In this document: piece after piece, positions 1 through 3,633 of the stretch
Layout: each line of letters starts with the position of its first letter
Position numbering within the stretch: position 1 is the stretch's first letter
NCBI GenBank assembly: GCA_900754385.1
Contig: CAAECP010000055.1
Coordinates: 1 to 5,697, forward strand
Length of the DNA stretch: 5,697 nucleotides
From: an uncultured Collinsella sp.
GTDB lineage: Bacteria; Actinomycetota; Coriobacteriia; Coriobacteriales; Coriobacteriaceae
Direction: 5' to 3'
Position numbers and translations under genes: made by a program
The notes under the pieces: generated by a model
What the model saw: only the letters and a program-made list of their open reading frames with translations
Database searches by the model: none
Told to the model about the DNA's origin: nothing

Positions 1-748
1 CTCTATGATTGAGTCCACCGATCGCGAAGCCCCCGGCGAGCTTATGAAGCTCCGCGGTATCGTCGACGTGCTCATTCCGCGCGGTGGTGCGGGCCTGATT
101 CAGCGCTGCGTGCGCGAGTCGCTTGTGCCGGTGATCGAGACGGGCACGGGCAACTGCCACATCTACGTGCATGAATCCGCCGACTTTGATAAGGCGCTCA
201 ACATTATCGTTAATGCCAAGACCCAGCGCGTAGGCGTGTGCAATGCCGCCGAGTCGCTGCTGGTCGACCGTGCTGTGGCCGATGCGTTTTTGCCTGCGGT
301 CGTGGCCGTGCTGCATGACCACGGCGTGTTCATTCACGGCGACGAGGCAACCTGCGCCGCATGCGCCGATGCCGGGCTTGCCGAGGGTGATGACTACGTC
401 GCCGCGACTGAGGAGGACTGGGGTCGCGAGTACCTGGCGCTCGAGATGAGCGTGAAGGTCGTGGCAAGCGAGGACGAGGCCATCGCACACATCAACCGCT
501 ACGGCACGATGCACTCCGAGGCCATCGTTGCCGAGGACACGGATGCTTGCGAGCGCTTCCTGGATGCAGTCGATGCCTCGGCCGTGTACGCCAACGCCAG
601 CACGCGCTTCACCGACGGCGGCGAGTTTGGCCTGGGCGCCGAGATCGGCATCTCGACCCAAAAGCTCCACGCCCGCGGCCCCTTCGCCGCCGAGGCCCTC
701 ACCACTTACAAATACAAGCTCCGAGGCACCGGCCAGGTCCGCCCCTAA
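1..748 (+). CDS. proA: Glutamate-5-semialdehyde dehydrogenase (gamma-glutamyl phosphate reductase), 3' part
   Basis: ProA reduces gamma-glutamyl phosphate to glutamate-5-semialdehyde with NADPH, the second step of proline synthesis, in the cytoplasm. The reading frame is open at the left edge, so the N-terminal part is outside the window; an apparent ATG at 5 is internal. About 247 C-terminal residues remain of a protein usually about 410-430 long. Counting from that ATG, visible landmarks are LIPRGGAGL (23-31), [11 protein letters not shown] (70-80) with the catalytic Cys79, the ProA signature V153 to I174 with [11 protein letters not shown] inside it, and the near-invariant [15 protein letters not shown] (199-213) followed by [10 protein letters not shown] (217-226). 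The C-terminal aldehyde-dehydrogenase fold is intact up to the TAA stop. The stop codon overlaps repeat copy 1, and a terminator follows about 50 nt later, so this is the last gene of its transcript. In many bacteria proB lies upstream; that cannot be seen here. Confidence 0.97.
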   Translation, partial: SMIESTDREAPGELMKLRGIVDVLIPRGGAGLIQRCVRESLVPVIETGTGNCHIYVHESADFDKALNIIVNAKTQRVGVCNAAESLLVDRAVADAFLPAVVAVLHDHGVFIHGDEATCAACADAGLAEGDDYVAATEEDWGREYLALEMSVKVVASEDEAIAHINRYGTMHSEAIVAEDTDACERFLDAVDASAVYANASTRFTDGGEFGLGAEIGISTQKLHARGPFAAEALTTYKYKLRGTGQVRP

Positions 749-791
749 ACCTACCAAAAAGGGACAGGTTTATTTTGGCAGGTTTTATCTG
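748..791 (+). repeat. 44-nt stop-codon-linked palindromic repeat, copy 1
   Basis: Arm AACCTACCAAAA (748-759), centre AGGGACAGGTTTA (760-772), arm TTTTGGCAGGTT (773-784) and tail TTATCTG (785-791). It starts on the last A of the proA TAA stop. It matches copy 3 at 43 of 44 positions; the one difference is A753, which breaks one pair of the 12-bp stem on the proA mRNA (A opposite C) but leaves a G-U pair on the other strand. It lies between the stop codon and the terminator, so it would be in the proA 3' UTR. Confidence 0.95.
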
Positions 792-798
792 CGGTTTT

Positions 799-827
799 GC
801 CGGGCGACGCGTTCGCCCGGCTTTTTT
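799..827 (+). terminator. Intrinsic terminator of proA
   Basis: GCCGGGCG (799-806) pairs perfectly with CGCCCGGC (814-821) around a 7-nt loop, and six T residues (822-827) follow. This is a textbook rho-independent terminator. It ends the proA transcript just after repeat copy 1. Confidence 0.93.
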
Positions 828-868
828 CTCCGTATGCCTTTTCTGCCTTTCGGCTTGAGCCGCGGCGA

Positions 869-879
869 TATACGATAGT
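869..879 (+). promoter_or_regulatory. Possible -10 region for the HD hydrolase gene
   Basis: After the proA terminator the HD gene needs its own promoter before 920. The most A+T-rich, -10-like stretch is TATACGATAGT, which contains TACGAT (4 of 6 to consensus). No good -35 hexamer lies 16-18 nt upstream, so this is only a positional candidate. A start near 883 would give a leader of about 37 nt. Confidence 0.3.
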
Positions 880-907
880 GACACCGTGTCCTAGCACCGA
901 CTCACTT

Positions 908-912
908 GGAGG
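908..912 (+). promoter_or_regulatory. Ribosome binding site that fixes the HD hydrolase start
   Basis: GGAGG with a 7-nt spacer to the ATG at 920. The frame is open upstream to 797, but the extra residues cross the spacer just after the proA terminator and have no ribosome binding site, so the ATG at 920 is preferred. Confidence 0.88.
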
Positions 913-919
913 TATTGCC

Positions 920-1519
920 ATGTCTCAGACGCTTTCCGCCGGAATCACCCGTGACCGTGCGTTCGAACTGCTCAACGAGCACAACAAAGATCCGTTCCAC
1001 ATCACCCACGGCGAGACGGTCGAAGGCACCATGCGCTACTTTGCGCGCGAGTTCGACCCCGAGAACGAGGAGTTTTGGGGTATCGTCGGCCTGCTGCACG
1101 ACTTGGATTGGGAGGAGCATGAGGACGACCCCGTGAACCACACCATCTATGCTGCCAAGATTCTGGAGGGCGAGGGCGCACCGCCCGAGCTCATCCGCGC
1201 CATCCAGACGCACACGTCCGATTTCAACGCCTCGCTGCCCAAGCCCGAGTCGCAGATGGAGAAGATCCTATTTGCGTGCGACGAACTTACCGGCCTGATC
1301 GGGGCCGCCGTTATCATGCGTCCGAGCAAAAGCGTCATGGACTTTACGACCAAGTCGCTCAAGAAGAAGTTCAAGGACAAGCGCTTTGCCGCCGGCTGCT
1401 CGCGCGACGTGATTACGCAGGGCGCCGAGATGCTGGGCTGGGAGCTCCCCGAGCTTTTCGACCGCACCATCGCGGCCATGCAGTCCTTCGCGCCCGACCG
1501 CGACACCTTCCAGGCCTAA
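920..1519 (+). CDS. HD-superfamily hydrolase (COG2316-like), 199 aa
   Basis: This is a predicted cytoplasmic metal-dependent phosphohydrolase of the HD superfamily. No substrate is known to me for this subfamily. Candidate metal ligands are visible in the expected order: H30 (FHITHGETVEG), H60-D61 (GLLHDLDWE, the HD motif), H74 (DPVNHTIYAAKIL), H98 (IQTHTSDF) and D121 (FACDELTGLI). The C-terminal half, with DELTGLIGAAVIMRP (121-135), SLKKKFKDKRFAAG (146-159) and a final Gly-Trp-Glu-Leu helix, resembles short stand-alone HD proteins of the COG2316 type, and the length fits. There is no signal peptide, membrane segment or second domain. It is not a clear YfbR-type nucleotidase, nor an RelA/SpoT protein, since no synthetase domain is present. 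Terminators on both sides indicate a monocistronic gene. The TAA stop overlaps repeat copy 2. The fold assignment is firm; the biochemical role is unknown. Confidence 0.93.
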   Translation: MSQTLSAGITRDRAFELLNEHNKDPFHITHGETVEGTMRYFAREFDPENEEFWGIVGLLHDLDWEEHEDDPVNHTIYAAKILEGEGAPPELIRAIQTHTSDFNASLPKPESQMEKILFACDELTGLIGAAVIMRPSKSVMDFTTKSLKKKFKDKRFAAGCSRDVITQGAEMLGWELPELFDRTIAAMQSFAPDRDTFQA

Positions 1520-1559
1520 CCTGCCAAAAAGGGACAGGTTTTTTGGTAGGTTTTATCTG
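1518..1559 (+). repeat. Stop-codon-linked palindromic repeat, copy 2 (42 nt)
   Basis: Arm AACCTGCCAAAA (1518-1529), an 11-nt centre (1530-1540), arm TTTTGGTAGGTT (1541-1552) and tail TTATCTG (1553-1559). The first two A residues belong to the TAA stop of the HD gene. Compared with copies 1 and 3 it lacks two bases in the centre and has T1547 for C, which turns one G-C pair of the stem into a G-U pair in the HD mRNA and so keeps the hairpin. It is directly followed by a terminator. Confidence 0.95.
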
Positions 1560-1560
1560 G

Positions 1561-1606
1561 GAAAACGCTTCCGTTGGACGTTATTCAGCGGAAGCGTTTT
1601 CTGTTT
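1561..1606 (+). terminator. Strong, probably bidirectional terminator between the HD and RAYT genes
   Basis: GAAAACGCTTCCG (1561-1573) pairs perfectly over 13 bp with CGGAAGCGTTTTC (1589-1601). Four more pairs including G-T wobbles can be added inside, leaving a 7-nt loop. Both arms carry a run of four A or T at the outer end, so a T-run follows the core stem on either strand. It can therefore stop the HD transcript from the left and the convergent RAYT transcript, whose stop codon is at 1688, from the right. Confidence 0.9.
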
Positions 1607-1620
1607 GACATGGTGACGTT

Positions 1621-1661
1621 GGCGAATGGCGGCGCCTCGCGGCAGGCAGCTGCGCTTCGCC
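1621..1661. repeat. GC-rich imperfect palindrome beside the RAYT 3' end
   Basis: GGCGAA (1621-1626) and TTCGCC (1656-1661) enclose a second bulged hairpin: GCG-g-CAG (1639-1645), loop GCAG, CTG-CGC (1650-1655). The unpaired part contains the palindrome GGCGCC. It lies in the 86 nt between the RAYT stop and the shared terminator. A GC-rich, bulged palindrome next to a RAYT gene is REP-like in shape, but only one copy is seen here and the similarity is structural only. Confidence 0.4.
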
Positions 1662-1687
1662 GTACTCGCAACTCGGCAAGCGCGACG

Positions 1688-2446
1688 CTAGGACGCGTTC
1701 TTGATAATCCATGTCCCCAGTCCGGTCAACAGCTGAACCTGCCTAACCGTTAACCCTTCTTTTCGAAGCGCGAGAATCGCCTCATTGCGAAGTGGCTTGG
1801 AGACGGATTTGAGTTCCGTCGGAGCACATCCTGCGACACTCTGCACGATTGCCGTGCCAAATTCGCATAGATCTTCCTCGCGAACCTTGGCTGTTGCGCT
1901 GGGGCGATAGGGAAGCGACGGCGCACTTTCCATGAGCTGAAGGTATGAGCGAGGTGTTGGGAATAAAACACCGACAACGCTGCCGGTGACATGCGGCCGT
2001 GACCTGGCACTCATTAGATACTCACGATGGCTGCTCCAGGGATATTCGTCGTATGCCGCCAGTCCTGCTTTTTGTGGATTCAGATGAATGTATCGAATTG
2101 CCTCGAGTAAATATACTTCCGACTTAATGGGCGAATCCCAAAACCGCTCCTGAAACACGTGGCCGATATGTCCCGTCCGCGCATTGTACCTGCCCGCATA
2201 CGATACGGCTACCGCGTGCATCGCGTCGCTCTTGCGGTCGTCCGGATCGTCGATGAGCAGATGAATGTGGTTTCCCATAAGGCACCAAGCGATAAGCTCG
2301 ATATTGTGTTTGGGGAGAATCGCATCGAGGATCTGAAGCATGGCGATTCGGTCCTCGGCATCGTCAAACAGCAATTGCCCTCCGTTTCCACGCAACGTGA
2401 CGTGGAAATAACCGGTTGGTGACTTTGAACGAGGTTTTCTCGGCAT
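1688..2446 (-). CDS. RAYT: Y1-family HUH transposase (REP-associated tyrosine transposase), 252 aa
   Basis: RAYTs are single-copy relatives of IS200/IS605 transposases that nick single-stranded DNA at palindromic repeats (REPs) through a 5'-phosphotyrosine link. The protein opens with MPRKPRSKSPTGYFHVTLRGN, the typical start. The metal-binding HUH motif is H60-I61-H62 in MGNHIHLLI (58-65), and the candidate nucleophile is Tyr119 in RYIHLNPQKAGL (118-129). FQERFWDSPI (98-107) and YPWSSHREYL (135-144) are also typical. The C-terminus, GLTVRQVQLLTGLGTWIIKNAS (231-252), looks like the helix-turn-helix tail found in one RAYT subgroup. All key residues are present and there is no frameshift, so it may be active. 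The frame is open up to 2524, but the start at 2446 has an excellent ribosome binding site. Codon use is visibly less GC-biased than in argS or proA, consistent with transfer. Repeat copies 2 and 3 flank it in inverted orientation. Confidence 0.94.
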   Translation of the reverse strand: MPRKPRSKSPTGYFHVTLRGNGGQLLFDDAEDRIAMLQILDAILPKHNIELIAWCLMGNHIHLLIDDPDDRKSDAMHAVAVSYAGRYNARTGHIGHVFQERFWDSPIKSEVYLLEAIRYIHLNPQKAGLAAYDEYPWSSHREYLMSARSRPHVTGSVVGVLFPTPRSYLQLMESAPSLPYRPSATAKVREEDLCEFGTAIVQSVAGCAPTELKSVSKPLRNEAILALRKEGLTVRQVQLLTGLGTWIIKNAS

Positions 2447-2450
2447 GGCC

Positions 2451-2458
2451 CCTCCTTT
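2451..2458 (-). promoter_or_regulatory. Ribosome binding site that fixes the RAYT start
   Basis: On the minus strand AAAGGAGG lies 4 nt before the ATG at 2446. The upstream in-frame ATG at 2524 has no comparable site, and the 26 residues it would add do not look like RAYT sequence. Confidence 0.85.
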
Positions 2459-2693
2459 AGCTTGGATGGGCTGAAGATACCTCATTCGGAGGCTTCGGTT
2501 GTCGAGATTCAGTTCACCGACCATAGCTGCTACCTGCCGAAATGTTATTGCGTTTTCAAATTGATGCTTTTTAATGGTAATTGAACAAGACGGGCGCGCT
2601 TGTTGTGGATGCGGGCGTTAGTTGCGTCGATCTGGACGGCCCCCCTCGCGTGATGTCATCGCAAATGGGCTTCACGCATTTCTACGGCGATAG

Positions 2694-2739
2694 AAAAATG
2701 GCCGGGCGCTCACAAACAAAACGGAGAACTCGGCCATTT
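2694..2739 (-). terminator. Hairpin with T-run downstream of the CarD-family gene
   Basis: CGGCCATTT (2731-2739) and AAATGGCCG (2696-2704) form a perfect 9-bp inverted repeat. Read on the minus strand, the second arm runs into five T residues (2698-2694). The loop is long (26 nt), so it is less canonical than the other terminators. Its place just after repeat copy 3 matches the gene-repeat-terminator order at the other two copies. Confidence 0.55.
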
Positions 2740-2763
2740 ACTGATTGTTTGTTGACGTTTGGC

Positions 2764-2807
2764 CAGATAAAACCTGCCAAAATAAACCTGTCCCTTTTTG
2801 GCAGGTT
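2764..2807 (-). repeat. 44-nt stop-codon-linked palindromic repeat, copy 3
   Basis: Read on the minus strand: arm AACCTGCCAAAA (2807-2796), a 13-nt centre (2795-2783), arm TTTTGGCAGGTT (2782-2771) and tail TTATCTG (2770-2764). The 12-bp stem is perfect and a TTTT run follows in the tail, so this copy could also terminate transcription. Its first two A residues are part of the TAA stop of the CarD-family gene. It is inverted relative to copy 2, and one extra base beyond the tail (G) is also shared with copy 2. Confidence 0.95.
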
Positions 2808-3291
2808 AGTTGAGGGCGGCTTGGGCTAGGCGGGCTTCGGCGGCCTCCTCGGTGACGCCCAAGGCCACGGCGAACTCCTCGATGGAGCGGCGCTTGGCTT
2901 CCTTGAGTACGCGCATGTAGTAGGAGCTGGGCTTTTTATCAGCTTCCTCGGCCTGGCGAATGCGGTGCATCATGGTCTTTGCCACGCGGACCGTCTCGGG
3001 CGCGCCCAGCTTGAGCTGCTGCTTAAAGTGCGTCTCCTCAAGCGAGCTGTTGCGCTCGGTAAAGGTGTCGCACTCCAGCTCGTCATAGTGGCTCAGCAGG
3101 TGCTCGGCATCTTGCTGCGAGATGGCGGCGTGCAAACGGTCGGCCTGCGCCACGGGGTACATGAGGATCGTCTGCGCATGTCCCTGCTTGGTCTCGAGCA
3201 GTAGCATGGGCTGCGGTGTGTCGTCCCTAAAACCGACGACGGTGCAGACTCCCTGACCCGGATGAATGACGTGTTGACCGATTGAGAACAT
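2806..3291 (-). CDS. CarD-family transcriptional regulator, 161 aa
   Basis: CarD/CdnL proteins bind the RNA polymerase beta subunit through an N-terminal Tudor-like domain (RID, shared with the repair factor Mfd) and stabilise the open promoter complex through a helical C-terminal domain. Here MFSIGQHVIHPGQGVCTVVGF (1-21) is a clear RID start, and the beta-rich part runs to about residue 55. From about 56 on the protein is helical and charged, with SYYMRVLKEAKRRSIEEFAVALG (123-145) corresponding to the last CarD helices. The length matches the family. The C-terminal half is divergent: the protein contains no tryptophan, although mycobacterial CarD uses one to wedge the promoter bubble. The start is the only Met near the domain and has GGAGG 4 nt upstream. 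It is transcribed divergently from argS, and its stop codon overlaps repeat copy 3. Family assignment is firm; whether it acts as a general or a promoter-specific factor is open. Confidence 0.93.
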   Translation of the reverse strand: MFSIGQHVIHPGQGVCTVVGFRDDTPQPMLLLETKQGHAQTILMYPVAQADRLHAAISQQDAEHLLSHYDELECDTFTERNSSLEETHFKQQLKLGAPETVRVAKTMMHRIRQAEEADKKPSSYYMRVLKEAKRRSIEEFAVALGVTEEAAEARLAQAALN

Positions 3292-3295
3292 GCTA

Positions 3296-3300
3296 CCTCC
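3296..3300 (-). promoter_or_regulatory. Ribosome binding site of the CarD-family gene
   Basis: On the minus strand GGAGG lies 4 nt before the ATG at 3291. The same short spacing is seen at argS. Confidence 0.85.
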
Positions 3301-3442
3301 AACTTATACGAATTTACGTATGTCTAGAATAACACGCTGACGTGCGCAAACCCTTACTTTATGCAGGAAAAACACACAACTCTGATAGGTAAGAGTATTC
3401 GATAACAGACGCAGCTCATTCACACCTTTATGCATTTTCAAC

Positions 3443-3461
3443 GCCTGCATAATCTGCAGGC
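3443..3461. repeat. Hairpin-forming inverted repeat upstream of argS
   Basis: GCCTGCA (3443-3449) and TGCAGGC (3455-3461) are a perfect 7-bp inverted repeat with a 5-nt loop. No T-run follows on either strand, so it is not a terminator. Its left arm overlaps TGCATAA (3446-3452), which pairs with TTATGCA (3428-3434), so the two hairpins exclude each other. Confidence 0.5.
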
Positions 3462-3537
3462 AGACTGGCATCTTTGAGTGACTCCATACAAGCTGTAGTC
3501 ATTTTTGTGCATATGCAATATCTATTAGCTTTACCCT

Positions 3538-3566
3538 GCGACAGTGCCCGTCGCTTGTGATAGAGT
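3538..3566 (+). promoter_or_regulatory. Candidate argS promoter (extended -10 type)
   Basis: GCGACA (3538-3543, 4 of 6 to the -35 consensus), a 17-nt spacer, then TAGAGT (3561-3566, 4 of 6) preceded by TGA, an extended -10 TGn. Transcription from about 3573 would give a leader of about 60 nt. AGAGT (3562-3566) and ACTCT (3574-3578) form an inverted repeat across the -10 and start point, which could be an operator or chance. Confidence 0.5.
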
Positions 3567-3622
3567 GCTACAAACTCTGGCTTTTGCCCTACGAGTGACC
3601 AAGAGCTCGGGGGCTTTAACAC

Positions 3623-3629
3623 AAGGAGG
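3623..3629 (+). promoter_or_regulatory. Ribosome binding site that fixes the argS start
   Basis: AAGGAGG followed 4 nt later by the ATG at 3634. The open frame extends upstream to a GTG at 3544, but those 30 residues would span the promoter candidate and lack a ribosome binding site. Confidence 0.92.
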
Positions 3630-3633
3630 ATCT

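Larger units (their letters stand above)
2447..2763. other. Non-coding stretch upstream of the RAYT gene
   Basis: I see no convincing gene here. The part next to the RAYT gene should hold its minus-strand leader and promoter; 2540-2590 is A+T-rich and includes TTGAAA on the minus strand (near 2560), but no well-placed -10 partner was found. The plus-strand frame opening at a TTG at 2581 has no ribosome binding site and runs antisense into repeat copy 3. The right part contains the hairpin at 2694-2739 and an interleaved second inverted repeat (2712-2719 with 2745-2752). The segment may be the non-coding end of a RAYT-linked element or a decayed gene. Confidence 0.5.
3301..3633. promoter_or_regulatory. 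Divergent CarD-family/argS promoter region
   Basis: This is a stretch without a gene, clearly more A+T-rich than the flanking genes. It must carry promoters for both neighbours. Visible elements are ATACG-6 nt-CGTAT (3306-3321) in the leader of the CarD-family gene; repeated TTATGCA/TGCATAA words between 3358 and 3517; the hairpin GCCTGCA-TAATC-TGCAGGC (3443-3461); and the argS promoter candidate at 3538-3566. No confident -35/-10 pair was found for the minus strand. There are no T-box signatures such as a GGTGG-ACC antiterminator ahead of argS. Short frames here lack ribosome binding sites. Confidence 0.6.

Noticed and set aside
2531..2542. TACCTGCCGAAA, 10 of 12 matches to the repeat arm
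   Set aside because: The similarity stops at the arm: the AGGGACAGG centre and second arm are absent, so chance is as likely as a relic.
2581..2829. Plus-strand frame of 82 codons starting with TTG
   Set aside because: No ribosome binding site, no recognisable family, and it reads antisense through repeat copy 3 and into the CarD-family gene's end.
3430..3477. 15-codon ATG-started frame in the divergent region
   Set aside because: No ribosome binding site and only one Arg codon; best seen as part of the TTATGCA inverted repeat.
3513..3560. 15-codon frame upstream of argS ending in Arg-Arg-Leu, possible attenuator leader peptide
   Set aside because: No ribosome binding site, and it lies upstream of the promoter candidate. 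No terminator/antiterminator pair follows before argS.
3544..3633. GTG-started N-terminal extension of argS by 30 residues
   Set aside because: It would cover the probable promoter and has no ribosome binding site; the ATG at 3634 has AAGGAGG and gives the typical ArgRS N-terminus.
3573..3633. T-box riboswitch ahead of argS
   Set aside because: The space between the promoter candidate and ribosome binding site is only about 50 nt and lacks the conserved T-box sequence and a terminator.
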